From positions 1-40,534 of the forward strand of contig NZ_OZ061552.1 of assembly GCF_964065165.1 (NCBI RefSeq): a stretch of DNA of 40,534 nucleotides, given 5' to 3'. The position numbers and the translations under genes were made by a program. The notes beneath the pieces are model-generated. The model ran no database searches. It was not told the origin of the DNA and saw nothing but the letters and a program-made list of their open reading frames with translations. Positions within the stretch are counted from its first letter, which is position 1. Every line of letters begins with the position of its first letter. Of the stretch, positions 6,955 through 15,429 are shown one piece after another. The stretch is from Levilactobacillus yonginensis (GTDB taxonomy: Bacteria > Bacillota > Bacilli > Lactobacillales > Lactobacillaceae).

Positions 6955-7413
6955 ATGAAAAAAGCAGATAAAGACGTCAACAACGGTCAATTAACGCGCA
7001 CACCGCCAGCTTACTTAGGACGGCAAGCTAAGGTCGTTTGGCGTCGATTAGTGCCTTTTTTAGAGGATAACACCCCAGTTATGCGCATTGATAGCGGACT
7101 TGTGGAACAATATGCTTCTCAGTATGAGATTTACCGCAATGCGTATAAACATATCCAGGAAAACGGTGAAGTCCAAGCAATCTATAAAACGTTACAAGAT
7201 CAGACCGGTAAAAAAATTGGTCGAGACTTCGTGGGCTACAAGCGAAACCCGATGACTCAAATTTATGATTCAGCGGTTAAAAATTTAACGAAGTTAGGCG
7301 CTGAATTGGGATTATCTCCTAAGTCACGTAGTGATTTGCTCAAGTTAAACTTAGATGACCACAAGGATGAGCGAAGCATTAGTGACCGCATGAAAGAATT
7401 TTTGGGAGGGTAA
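6955..7413 (+). CDS. terS: Terminase small subunit, P27 family
   Basis: A 152-residue protein with an AAAGGAGGC ribosome binding site. The pattern TPPAYLGRQAKVVWRRLVPFLE, LVEQYASQYEIYRNAYKHI and the C-terminal AVKNLTKLGAELGLSPKSRSDL is that of the P27-type small terminase (Terminase_4). It recognises phage DNA and positions the large subunit. The terminase large subunit gene follows after 30 nt. Confidence 0.93.
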   Translation: MKKADKDVNNGQLTRTPPAYLGRQAKVVWRRLVPFLEDNTPVMRIDSGLVEQYASQYEIYRNAYKHIQENGEVQAIYKTLQDQTGKKIGRDFVGYKRNPMTQIYDSAVKNLTKLGAELGLSPKSRSDLLKLNLDDHKDERSISDRMKEFLGG

Positions 7414-7443
7414 AAAAGACTACTTGTGAAAGGGGGTGATCTT

Positions 7444-8133
7444 ATGAATATTGACCTTACTCAATCACACGATGTGTTAGGAGCATACCGTGGAATTGAT
7501 GTTAAAAGTATTCGTGACGAATACACAGATGCAGGAACTCAGTACGCTTTAGATGTTTTAGATCAGAAGGTAACCACTGGTTATTTAATTAAGTTAGCGG
7601 CTTTTCGCCATATTCGAGACTTGCAACGACAAGGTAGCGTTGAATTTCCCTTTACTTATTCGGTTAAGAAAGTAGACCAGGTACTTAAATTTGCTTCCAT
7701 CTGTCCGAACGTTGATACAGGCGAACCAACTAAGCTTATGCCGTGGCAAAAGTTCATTATGGCTATGCTGATTGGTTGGCGTAATGATAACGGTGGTAAG
7801 CGTTTTTCACGGGCTATAGTTTCAGTTTCCAGAGGCCAGGGGAAAACTGTGCTTATGGCGATTATCACTGCCTATAGTTTTTTAATTGAGTCGTTGGGAC
7901 TATCTAATCAAGATTACTTAGTATCTTCTATTAATTACAAGCAAACGAGCAAAATTCTGGGCTATATTAAGTCAATGCTAGCCAAGATTGCAACGATTGA
8001 GCCATTTAAGTCGTTGATTACTGATAGTGGGCTAGATACTCGTACATTGTCGTCTCAATCTGATCAAATTGTTATGAGCAGTAATAATAACAAACTGCGA
8101 GCAATTAGTCACGAAGCCGGTCAATATGACTAG
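7444..8133 (+). CDS. terL: Terminase large subunit, N-terminal ATPase part, ended by an in-frame TAG
   Basis: The frame from ATG 7444 (AAAGGGGGTG upstream) encodes 229 residues that match the start of a Terminase_1-type large subunit: the adenine-binding region PWQKFIMAMLIGW and Walker A SRGQGKT near residues 129-135. It ends at TAG 8131-8133 right after HEAGQYD. The same frame continues directly into FTTAVFDEIGE, so this is one gene cut by a stop. The truncated product keeps Walker A but lacks Walker B and the nuclease domain and should not package DNA alone. Read-through, suppression or a sequencing error are the alternatives. Confidence 0.85.
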   Translation: MNIDLTQSHDVLGAYRGIDVKSIRDEYTDAGTQYALDVLDQKVTTGYLIKLAAFRHIRDLQRQGSVEFPFTYSVKKVDQVLKFASICPNVDTGEPTKLMPWQKFIMAMLIGWRNDNGGKRFSRAIVSVSRGQGKTVLMAIITAYSFLIESLGLSNQDYLVSSINYKQTSKILGYIKSMLAKIATIEPFKSLITDSGLDTRTLSSQSDQIVMSSNNNKLRAISHEAGQYD

Positions 8134-9351
8134 CTAGGCTCATTTCACTTTACAACTGCTGTTTTTGATGAAATAGGTGAAGTAAAAACACGGCAGAAGA
8201 TTTCTAAAATTGTTTCGGGCCAAGTTAAGGTGCGTAATAAGCAATTCGTTCAGATTTCAACGGCTTATCCTGACCCAACCGTGCCATTCCATGATGATGA
8301 ACGCATGATTCAGCAAGCCATGGAACAGGATTACTTGCGTGATGCCGATACTTACTTAGGTCTGATTTGGGCCCAAGACAGCTTAGACGAGACGTTTAAG
8401 CCGGAAACCTGGGTAAAAAGTAATCCCTTACTTGATCTGCCAAGCCAGTATGAAGTCTTAATGAACGGGCTGACAGACAAGCGTGATTCTGACGCGTTGT
8501 CAGGAACGATTAATGATTTTCAAAACAAAAACCTTAACCTTTGGCTAGAACAATCAGTGGACAGCTTCCTTAAATTACCTGACGTTGAAAAAGCCATTGT
8601 GCCATCGTTTAGTTTCGATGATCGCCAAGTCTACATTGGTTTTGACTACTCAATGTTTAGCGATAATACCGCTTTGGCATTTGTGTTCCCCTATCAGGAT
8701 GCTAAGGGCAAGCCACGCTGGTTTATTTACCAGCATAGTTTTATTCCGTGGCAGAAAGCCGGCTCGATTGAAGCCAAAGAAAAACAAGATGGCATCAATT
8801 ATCGTAATTTAGCTCAAAATGGATTTTGTACGATTAGCAGTCACCCACAAGGGTTGATTAATGACGAGCAAGTCTATCAGTGGTTGCTTAACTTCGTGGA
8901 TCGTCACCGGTTAGAGGTGGTCTTTTTTGGCTATGATGCCTGGGGAGCCACACCAGCTATCAAACAGCTAGAGCTTAATTCTGGTTGGCCGTTAGAAGCT
9001 ATTCGTCAACGAACCAGTGAACTGAAAGACCCAACCAAGTTTTTGCAAAAGTTGTTTGTTGAAGGCTCGGTAGACCGCTTGGATGATCGAATTATGGAAA
9101 AAGCATTACTCAACGCTGAAATTTATGAAGATAAGATTGGCATTCAGGTTGATAAGGCTAAGGCTACGCTAAAAATTGATGTGGTTGATGCGTTAATTGA
9201 TGCCTTATTCCAAGCCATGTATCACTTTGAAGACTTTTCAGACGTGAACAATCCTGATAAACAGGTCGAACGTATGAACGAAAAACAAGTTCTTGAATGG
9301 TTTAATAACCCGGAGTCAGGATTGCTAGGAGATGATATTAATGATTTTTAA
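8134..9351 (+). CDS. terL: Terminase large subunit, C-terminal part (Walker B and nuclease) after the stop
   Basis: The frame stays open for 405 codons after the TAG. It carries the Walker B motif VFDEIGE, the coupling region (YLGLIWAQDSLDETFKPETWVKSNPLL) and the RNase H-like nuclease domain with FDYSMFSDNTA, GYDAWGA and a late acidic pair in DVVDALIDALF. An independent start could be GTG 8230, but it has no clear Shine-Dalgarno site and lies after Walker B. With the preceding part the whole gene would be about 635 residues, a normal length for the family, so no domain has been lost. Confidence 0.85.
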   Translation, partial: LGSFHFTTAVFDEIGEVKTRQKISKIVSGQVKVRNKQFVQISTAYPDPTVPFHDDERMIQQAMEQDYLRDADTYLGLIWAQDSLDETFKPETWVKSNPLLDLPSQYEVLMNGLTDKRDSDALSGTINDFQNKNLNLWLEQSVDSFLKLPDVEKAIVPSFSFDDRQVYIGFDYSMFSDNTALAFVFPYQDAKGKPRWFIYQHSFIPWQKAGSIEAKEKQDGINYRNLAQNGFCTISSHPQGLINDEQVYQWLLNFVDRHRLEVVFFGYDAWGATPAIKQLELNSGWPLEAIRQRTSELKDPTKFLQKLFVEGSVDRLDDRIMEKALLNAEIYEDKIGIQVDKAKATLKIDVVDALIDALFQAMYHFEDFSDVNNPDKQVERMNEKQVLEWFNNPESGLLGDDINDF

Positions 9352-9538
9352 ACGCTTTTTTGCCATGATTTGGCACTATTTCGACTTTTTATGCTTCGTA
9401 AGTGCCCTAATTGTGGCGGATTACGGGGCCTTTTTATTTGGCAAACCTTGGGGTGTCATGGCAGTAGCAGTGACACTGTTTGTAATTGGGTGGCTGTCAG
9501 AAGTGATTAACACGTCCCAGAGTAAAGGAGGTGATTAA
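9341..9538 (+). CDS. Small two-helix membrane protein between terminase and portal
   Basis: ATG 9341 has AGGAG about 9 nt upstream and overlaps the terminase stop by 11 nt. The 65-residue product has two hydrophobic segments (about residues 12-29 and 36-54) and a polar C-terminus. Small membrane proteins of unknown role are common between terL and portal genes in Lactobacillus siphophages. An earlier Met at 9332 in the same frame is less well spaced. Confidence 0.65.
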   Translation: MIFKRFFAMIWHYFDFLCFVSALIVADYGAFLFGKPWGVMAVAVTLFVIGWLSEVINTSQSKGGD

Positions 9539-9540
9539 AA

Positions 9541-10695
9541 ATGCCAGTTTTCAGACCACCTGAGATTAAGAACCAAGTGCAAAGTGTGCCCGTTGAAGAT
9601 AGCGACATTGTTAATTTTTTAGCCCCCAATGGTCAACGTGATTATGTCAGTGCAACAGATGCGCTAAAAAATTCTGATATTTATTCGGTAGTCAGTCAAT
9701 TATCCGGTGATTTAGCGACGGTACAGCTTAGTGCCAATATGCCACGAGCGCAAGGTATTTTGAACAATCCCAGCAACACTGCTAATGGTCATGCGTTCTG
9801 GCAATCAATGTTCGCCCAGCTTTTATTAGGCGGCGAATGTTTCGCGTACCGCTGGCGCAATCGCAACGGGTTAGATATGCGTTGGGAATACTTGCGGCCC
9901 AGTCAGGTTGAAACGTACTTGTTGGAAGACGGAAGTGGCCTAACTTATACCGTGACGTTTGATGAAACACGATTAGGTGTACGGCAATACGTACCACAGG
10001 GTGACATGATTCACATTCGGTTAACTGGTATTAACGGCGGTCAAACAGGTATTAGCCCATTAGAAGCACTAACTAGTGAGCTACAGATTAAGGACGCTTC
10101 CAATGACTTAACCTTAGCTGCTTTAGCACGTTCTATCAGTGCTCCAGGTGTGCTATCTATTCAGCATGGCGGCCTGTTGAGTGAAAAAATGAAAGCTAGT
10201 CGATCACGTAACTTTATGAGGCAGGTTAACACATCTAACGGTGGCCCAGTTGTAATTGATGAGCTGGAAGAATATAAGCCACTCGAGATGAAGGCTGATG
10301 TAACTAAGCTTCTAAGCCAGACTGATTGGACAAGCCGCCAGATTGCCAAAGTATTTGGTATTCCGGATAGCTATTTAAACGGCCAAGGTGATCAGCAAAG
10401 CAACATTGACCAGATTAAAGGCATGTACGCCAATGCACTCAACCGTTATATGCAATGTATTGTATCTGAGCTGGACAACAAGCTGAACGCGACTATCACC
10501 GCCAATTTACGGCCGGCAATCGACCCATTAGGCGATTCCTTTGCCACGACTCTATCTGGATTGGCTAAGGACGGCACAATTGCTAATAATCAAGCTACCT
10601 GGGTGCTGCAACAACTAGGATACTTCCCTGCAGATATGCCAGAAGCCATTCAACCAGCGGAAGGAGGTGGAAATAACGAAGAAGGTAACGATTAA
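9541..10695 (+). CDS. Portal protein, HK97 type
   Basis: A 384-residue portal of the HK97/Phage_portal family; AAAGGAGGTG precedes the start. Typical features are the N-terminal ALKNSDIYSVVSQLSGDLATV, the clip region QMFAQLLLGG-like stretch with GECFAYRWRN, the motif MIHIRLTG, and the C-terminal helix region FGIPDSYLNG. It forms the dodecamer at the capsid vertex through which DNA enters. The end is Gly, Asn and Glu rich and overlaps the protease gene. Confidence 0.95.
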   Translation: MPVFRPPEIKNQVQSVPVEDSDIVNFLAPNGQRDYVSATDALKNSDIYSVVSQLSGDLATVQLSANMPRAQGILNNPSNTANGHAFWQSMFAQLLLGGECFAYRWRNRNGLDMRWEYLRPSQVETYLLEDGSGLTYTVTFDETRLGVRQYVPQGDMIHIRLTGINGGQTGISPLEALTSELQIKDASNDLTLAALARSISAPGVLSIQHGGLLSEKMKASRSRNFMRQVNTSNGGPVVIDELEEYKPLEMKADVTKLLSQTDWTSRQIAKVFGIPDSYLNGQGDQQSNIDQIKGMYANALNRYMQCIVSELDNKLNATITANLRPAIDPLGDSFATTLSGLAKDGTIANNQATWVLQQLGYFPADMPEAIQPAEGGGNNEEGND

Positions 10696-11392
10696 AGGTG
10701 ACGTGGTCGACAATGAGACAGCGGCGTTCTATCAGTTCTTTGGTATGCCAGCTGTATCACCAGCCAGCGTGTCGGATGTGCTAGATAGCGCGGGTCCTAA
10801 TGATGATGTAGAAGTTGACATTGCGTCTAACGGAGGCGACGTGTTTGCCGCTAGCGAGATCTACACGATGCTAAAAAATTATCAAGGTAACGTCACGGTT
10901 AATGTTCAAGGATTAGCTGCTAGTGCTGCTAGTGTGATTGCGATGGCTGGCGACAAAGTCTCTATCTCACCCACAGCACAAATTATGATTCATAAAGCTT
11001 GGTCCGGCGTCCAAGGCAACGCGGACGACTTATCGCATGAGTCGAATGTGCTAGACAGCATTGATCAGTCTATTGTTGCAGCGTATGTTGCTAAGACTGG
11101 CATGGACGCTGATGATGTGCTGCAATTAATGGCTAATGAAACTTGGATGACGGCACAAGATGCAGTGGATAAAGGCTTTGCTGATGAAATTATGTTTGTC
11201 GATGATAAGCAACCTCAATTCACTAATTCAATTTCAGAGATTCCTTCTAAGGCAGCAATCAACAAATTTATGAATCTGATTTCCAAGTCACAACCCAAAC
11301 ATACACAACCTAAAGAAAGCCAACCTGCTAATGAGTTAATGCAAAGCAAGTTGGCTATTTTGATGGGGAAAAATAAAGAGGAGGCCAACTAA
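10667..11392 (+). CDS. ClpP-like prohead protease
   Basis: About 240 residues of the ClpP/S14 fold used as capsid maturation protease. IASNGGDVFAASEIYTML holds the oxyanion region, GLAASAASVIAMAGD the nucleophilic Ser in the SAAS turn, and MIHKAW the catalytic His. The C-terminal 60 residues are a charged tail. The start is uncertain: GTG 10667 overlaps the AAGGAGGTG Shine-Dalgarno core, whereas ATA 10673 lies 5 nt after it and would give (M)TKKVTIKGDV, closer to family starts. It overlaps the portal gene by 29 nt and its stop shares a base with the capsid ATG. Confidence 0.93.
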   Translation: MEITKKVTIKGDVVDNETAAFYQFFGMPAVSPASVSDVLDSAGPNDDVEVDIASNGGDVFAASEIYTMLKNYQGNVTVNVQGLAASAASVIAMAGDKVSISPTAQIMIHKAWSGVQGNADDLSHESNVLDSIDQSIVAAYVAKTGMDADDVLQLMANETWMTAQDAVDKGFADEIMFVDDKQPQFTNSISEIPSKAAINKFMNLISKSQPKHTQPKESQPANELMQSKLAILMGKNKEEAN

Positions 11393-12624
11393 TGGCTACG
11401 AATATTAATAACTTAAACGATGCCTGGATTGCCCAAGGGCAAAAGGTATCAGATCTGAATGACAAGCTTAATGCTGCCGTTTTAGATGATAAATTTAACA
11501 AAGAAGAATTCGAAAACATGACTGCAGAACGTGACAATGCGGTTGCCCGGCGTGACGCTTTACATGAACAATTGGAAGAAGAACGCAAGGCTCAAGAAAT
11601 TGCCAATATGGATGATAAGAATAAGACCCCACTTGATGATAATGAAAAAGGCATCAAAGCTGAGTTCATTAAGAACTTCCAAGGCATGATTAAGGGTGAC
11701 CCCAAAGTTATGAACTTGGTAACTTCTTCTACCGATGAAGGTGGCAATGCGATTGGCTTAACTATTCCTCAAGATATTCAAACGGCAATTAATACGCTGG
11801 TTCGCCAATACGATTCATTACAACAGTATGTTAATCGAGAAGCCGTTACAACTCAAACCGGGTCACGAGTTTACGAAAAGTGGACTGACGTGACAGCTTT
11901 AGCTGATTTAGATGATGAAACGGCTACCATTGGTGATAATGATGATCCTAAGCTATCCATTATCAAATATACGATCCATCGGTATGCTGGCATTACCACT
12001 GCCACTAATTCGTTACTAAAGGATACAGCTGACAACATCATGGCTTGGCTATCACAATGGATTGCCAAGAAGGTTGTAGTTACTCGCAACGCTAAGATCA
12101 TTGAAGCAATGAACAAGGCGCCAAAGAAGCCGACCTTAGCTAAGTTTGATGACATCATTACGATGATCAACACGGCTGTTGATCCCGCTATCAAGTCTAC
12201 GTCGTTCTTAATGACAAACACGTCCGGGTTTAACGTGCTGTCAGAAGTTAAGGACGCAATGGGCCGTTACTTATTGCAACCCGATCCAACACAACCTGAT
12301 CGGTATTTAATCCGTGGCAAACTGGTTGTAGAGGTAGCTGACAAGTGGTTGCCTAACGTTAAAGCTACGTCAGCAACGGCTTATCCACTTTATTATGGCG
12401 ATTTGTCGCAAGCAGTAACTTTGTTTGACCGAGAAAGTACTTCCTTATTAACTACCAATATTGGCGGTGGCGCCTTTGAAAAAGACCAAACTAAGATTCG
12501 TGTGATTGATCGGTTTGATGTGGAACCAACGGATACCGAAGCTTTTGTTGCTGGTTCATTTGCGGCGATTGCTGACCAACCAGCGAACTTTGCAGCAGGT
12601 TCTACAACCACACCTGGTAAGTAG
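11392..12624 (+). CDS. Major capsid protein, HK97 fold, with N-terminal scaffold domain
   Basis: A 410-residue HK97-type capsid protein. Residues about 1-75 form a charged coiled coil (delta/scaffold domain) that the adjacent protease should remove. The mature part starts with FIKNFQGMIKGDP and carries TIPQDIQTAINTLVRQYDSLQQYVNRE, the E-loop region, and the A-domain strand RYAGITTATNSLLKDTADNI, common to Lactobacillus and Lactococcus phage capsids. AGAGGAGG precedes the ATG. Confidence 0.95.
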   Translation: MATNINNLNDAWIAQGQKVSDLNDKLNAAVLDDKFNKEEFENMTAERDNAVARRDALHEQLEEERKAQEIANMDDKNKTPLDDNEKGIKAEFIKNFQGMIKGDPKVMNLVTSSTDEGGNAIGLTIPQDIQTAINTLVRQYDSLQQYVNREAVTTQTGSRVYEKWTDVTALADLDDETATIGDNDDPKLSIIKYTIHRYAGITTATNSLLKDTADNIMAWLSQWIAKKVVVTRNAKIIEAMNKAPKKPTLAKFDDIITMINTAVDPAIKSTSFLMTNTSGFNVLSEVKDAMGRYLLQPDPTQPDRYLIRGKLVVEVADKWLPNVKATSATAYPLYYGDLSQAVTLFDRESTSLLTTNIGGGAFEKDQTKIRVIDRFDVEPTDTEAFVAGSFAAIADQPANFAAGSTTTPGK

Positions 12625-12646
12625 TAATTAGTAAGGAGGTAGCTAA

Positions 12647-12973
12647 ATGCCAACACTAGATGACCTCAAACTATCGCTACGCCTAGATGGTGATGCCGAT
12701 GATCAGCTTCTGACCGGATATTTAAATACGGCAAAAAGCTATATCACACAAGCAGTTGGCACGGAATCAGACAGCTTCTATGATGATGCCAGTGTGGTTG
12801 ATTTGTTTAATACAGCTGTGCTGGCATTAGCCTCAGCCTATTATAACTACCGCAGCTCTTTGGTTCCGACCACAGCAATTAGTATCGATCTACCGGTTGA
12901 TTCAATCATTGGGCAACTGAGAGGGCTCTATGATCTGAAAATGGAGGCGATCACTGATGACCAAAGCAATTAA
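12647..12973 (+). CDS. Head-tail connector (gp6-like adaptor)
   Basis: A 108-residue protein opening MPTLDDLKLSLRLDGDADDQLLTGYLNTAKSY (written in parts: TLDDLKLSLRL, DGDADDQLL), the hallmark of DNA-packaging/gp6-like head-tail connector proteins that bind under the portal. AAGGAGGT precedes the start. It overlaps the next gene by 17 nt, in the fixed order of head completion genes. Confidence 0.9.
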   Translation: MPTLDDLKLSLRLDGDADDQLLTGYLNTAKSYITQAVGTESDSFYDDASVVDLFNTAVLALASAYYNYRSSLVPTTAISIDLPVDSIIGQLRGLYDLKMEAITDDQSN

Positions 12974-13313
12974 TCCTTCACGAATGACTTTCCGTATCGC
13001 TTTTGGCCATGATGCCGATACTGGTGAGGTTAACCCGAATACTGGCACGCCAATTCAACAATTTTCAGCAGATTTTAGCTGTTGGGCGGGCCAGTGGTCG
13101 TTGAATGTGCAACAGCAATTAACCATAGCCGGAGCTGGGATCACTAATGCAGTGGTCTTTTTTATTCGCCATAATCCGGCCGTTAACGAGACGCTGCAAG
13201 TTCAGCGTGGATCGGATCTGTACAAGATTGACAGTATTGCGGCGGATGACGGCTTACAAAACGAGGGCTTTGACCTAATCACGTGCCATCGGGTGGTGAC
13301 TAAGCGTGGCTAG
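12957..13313 (+). CDS. Head-tail joining protein (head closure)
   Basis: A 118-residue mainly beta protein. Features such as MTFRIAFGHDAD, NVQQQLTIAGAGITNAVVFFIRHNP and LYKIDSIAADDG fit the SPP1 gp16-like head closure (Phage_H_T_join) family, which plugs the connector and gives the tail a docking surface. The start ATG 12957 lies inside the end of the adaptor gene with GGAGG upstream. Confidence 0.85.
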   Translation: MTKAINPSRMTFRIAFGHDADTGEVNPNTGTPIQQFSADFSCWAGQWSLNVQQQLTIAGAGITNAVVFFIRHNPAVNETLQVQRGSDLYKIDSIAADDGLQNEGFDLITCHRVVTKRG

Positions 13314-13725
13314 TTTAGATGAGCAATTACAGCATTACTTTTCACAAGTTAAAAAGAAGGTGCCAAATAAAGCACAGCAACAAGTGATTACTAAGGCTGG
13401 TGCTGATCAACTACGGGATAGTTATTTTCAGGCTACCAAGTCTAAACATTATCGTTATGGTCGGAACACGAGCCATGTTAAGCATTTAGCGGATGCAGTG
13501 GTTGCTGACGATCACGATGTAGATGGATACGCGACGGGAAATTCAACGGTAGGATTTGAGAAGGATCCGATTAATCACGCTAGAATCGCGTTATTTCTCA
13601 ATAATGGAACGGTGCATATTAAAGGCGACCATTTTATCGATACGGCCATTCAGTCAAGCAAAGATAAGGTTTTAGCTGCTGAATATGCCAAGTACAAGGC
13701 ATTGACAGGTGGTGATCCTCATTAA
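13306..13725 (+). CDS. HK97 gp10-like tail-completion protein
   Basis: A 139-residue protein from GTG 13306, overlapping the previous stop by 8 nt. Typical HK97_gp10 elements: an N-terminal helix (LDEQLQHYFSQVKKKVP), a conserved stretch ADAVVADDHDVDGYATGNSTVGF, and ALFLNNGTVHIKGDHFIDTAI toward the end. These proteins sit between head closure and tail terminator genes in siphophages. GGGTGG lies upstream at suitable distance. Confidence 0.88.
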   Translation: MASLDEQLQHYFSQVKKKVPNKAQQQVITKAGADQLRDSYFQATKSKHYRYGRNTSHVKHLADAVVADDHDVDGYATGNSTVGFEKDPINHARIALFLNNGTVHIKGDHFIDTAIQSSKDKVLAAEYAKYKALTGGDPH

Positions 13726-14107
13726 ACTTCCGGTGATTCAAGTTTACGAGATTATCAAAGCAAATAAACCATCCTGGATAGAGGGTTTATATCCAGAAAA
13801 TATACCGAATGTTGTTGATAAAAGTGGTTCAAAGACGCTAGTGCTAATTACTAGTGTTACTGAGCCACTCTCTGGATATAGAAACGATACTTTTTCTGAG
13901 CTTAGTGCGTCAATTCAAGTACAGATTTTCTTTTCTAAAACAGTTGCGATCAATGTATTAGATGCACAGCTGGAACTGATGAACTTGCTTGATGATAATG
14001 GGTGGATTATCGCTACTCGCTACCCCAACGTAGTTGATCCGGATACTGAACAAGTCACAGCCACATTTTCTGTATTTAAAAATATAAAAATAAAAAGAGG
14101 TAATTAA
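13709..14107 (+). CDS. DUF806 family protein (tail terminator)
   Basis: A 132-residue protein with VIQVYEIIKANKPSWIEGLYPENIP, the start of DUF806 proteins known from Lactobacillus and Lactococcus phages, where structures place them as tail terminators. Two adjacent GTG codons (13709, 13712) can start; the choice changes one residue. It overlaps the gp10-like gene by 17 nt and is followed by the major tail protein, as expected. Confidence 0.85.
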   Translation: MVILIKLPVIQVYEIIKANKPSWIEGLYPENIPNVVDKSGSKTLVLITSVTEPLSGYRNDTFSELSASIQVQIFFSKTVAINVLDAQLELMNLLDDNGWIIATRYPNVVDPDTEQVTATFSVFKNIKIKRGN

Positions 14108-14110
14108 TTA

Positions 14111-14725
14111 ATGAGTACACATGGTGTTAAAGACGTCACCTTTGGATTAATTGATTCAACAGGTGCCATTATTGCAGATGCTTCAAAAGGAATTTCTACA
14201 ACCGGTATCTACTTGGTAGATGGGGACGCAGAAGGTGCCACCCAAGCTAACGTAACCGGGCTGGAAGCCGATGGTACAATCGGTTATGCCAATGACGGTC
14301 CTAAGCGGGTATCGAACGGTTCAATGGAACCCAAAGTCGCCCTCGAATTCTTGGATATTAACTTTGATATTTTGCAGAAATTAAAGGGATTCGTTAACGA
14401 TGGTAAGGGCGGTTGGACACGTCAACTACCTAAGCCTCACGTTGCAATGTTAGTCCACTCTCGTTCCTATGGTGGTGTGGATATTTATGAAGGGTTTGCC
14501 AACGGCCAACTAGTCGAAACTGGTATGAACCACGGTACGGATAACAACGCTGAAACCGATGCTAATACCACATTGACTTACCAAGCATTGGACCCACTGA
14601 AGGCTGATGTATTTGGGGGCCAGCCATATAAGATTTGGACTAGCGCTGATAAAGCCTTCGATAAGGTAGCCATGATGGGTGAAGTATTCGGTGGATATAA
14701 GGCGAGTAGTCCTCTAGGTAAGTAA
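14111..14725 (+). CDS. Major tail protein
   Basis: A 204-residue protein beginning MSTHGVKDVTFGLIDSTG, of the phi13/TP901-1-like major tail protein group, with GGWTRQLPKPHVAMLVHSRS in the middle and a C-terminal region that ends KASSPLGK. It polymerises into the tail tube. The AGAGGTAATTAATT leader has GAGG upstream of the ATG. A strong terminator follows, which lets this abundant product be made in excess over later tail genes. Confidence 0.92.
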   Translation: MSTHGVKDVTFGLIDSTGAIIADASKGISTTGIYLVDGDAEGATQANVTGLEADGTIGYANDGPKRVSNGSMEPKVALEFLDINFDILQKLKGFVNDGKGGWTRQLPKPHVAMLVHSRSYGGVDIYEGFANGQLVETGMNHGTDNNAETDANTTLTYQALDPLKADVFGGQPYKIWTSADKAFDKVAMMGEVFGGYKASSPLGK

Positions 14726-14757
14726 GCCAACTACAGTACACCCATAGAACCATTCTA

Positions 14758-14784
14758 AGTCACTCCTTATGGGGTGGCTTTTTA
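14758..14784 (+). terminator. Intrinsic terminator after major tail protein
   Basis: AGTCACTCC pairs with GGGGTGGCT (9 bp, two GU pairs) around a TTAT loop and is followed by TTTTTA. Placed in the gap between the major tail gene and the tail chaperone gene, it should lower expression of the downstream tail genes. Confidence 0.85.
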
Positions 14785-14830
14785 CATAGCTGGCAATGGT
14801 CAGCAATAAAAAAATGTTAGGAGCAGCAAA

Positions 14831-15202
14831 ATGAAAATTAGTATCGCGAAACTTGGATTAAAGAAAAAATCAGCAGAAGTAAAAACCACGGTAAAGGTTG
14901 TCAATGAAGCCACTAATCTTCAAATTTTGATGTTGAAGATGGACAAGATGCAATTGGATTCAGATGCTGACCCATTAACTGTCATGGAACAGTCTCAAAA
15001 GGCGGTCACAGCCATGACTAGCTTCCTTCAAGCTGTTTTAAAGTTATCAGAAAAAGAATTAGACACGGTAATGAATGCCGTCACTATGGACGAATTGTCA
15101 AACTTTATCAGTTATGTACTGGCACGGATTCAAGGATTGTCTGATGAACAATGGCAAGAAACACTCAAGGAAAATGAGGACGAAGAAAGCCCAAAAAAGT
15201 AA
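14831..15202 (+). CDS. Tail assembly chaperone (gpG-like)
   Basis: A 123-residue acidic helical protein between the major tail and tape measure genes, the fixed site of gpG. It ends ...EDEESPKK at TAA, directly after the heptamer A AAA AAG (15193-15199). By analogy with lambda gpG it coats the tape measure before tail tube assembly. TTAGGAG lies upstream of the ATG. Confidence 0.88.
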   Translation: MKISIAKLGLKKKSAEVKTTVKVVNEATNLQILMLKMDKMQLDSDADPLTVMEQSQKAVTAMTSFLQAVLKLSEKELDTVMNAVTMDELSNFISYVLARIQGLSDEQWQETLKENEDEESPKK

Positions 15203-15414
15203 TAGGTCGCCTCAACGTTCTAATTCATGACTTAGAAGATGCCCAAGAAGACCAAGCCTACTTTAAGCAACAGATGATGGCTAATTCTGGGGTACTTCCT
15301 TCTCAATTGGACGAAGAAGACTATTACGAACTGATCAGAATTAACCAAGCAAAGACTAAAGATAAACGTGCTGAAGACCCTATGGCAATGGTTAATCGGT
15401 TGAGAGGTAAGTAG
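14831..15414 (+). CDS. Tail assembly chaperone GT, -1 frameshift product
   Basis: The slippery heptamer A AAA AAG at 15193-15199 lies just before the gpG stop. A -1 shift there enters a frame open for 71 codons to TAG 15412-15414, with no start codon or ribosome binding site of its own at its beginning. The extension (VIGRLNVLIHDLEDAQED... ending VNRLRGK) has the helical, charged look of gpT segments and stops 15 nt before the tape measure start. The fused product would be about 194 residues. This mechanism is well known for siphophage tails; the shift frequency cannot be judged here. Confidence 0.85.
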
Positions 15415-15429
15415 AAAGGAGGTCCACTA

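Noticed and set aside
8131..8229. Intron or intein in the terminase large subunit
   Set aside because: The frame continues straight across the TAG with only a few extra bases; there is no room for an intron.
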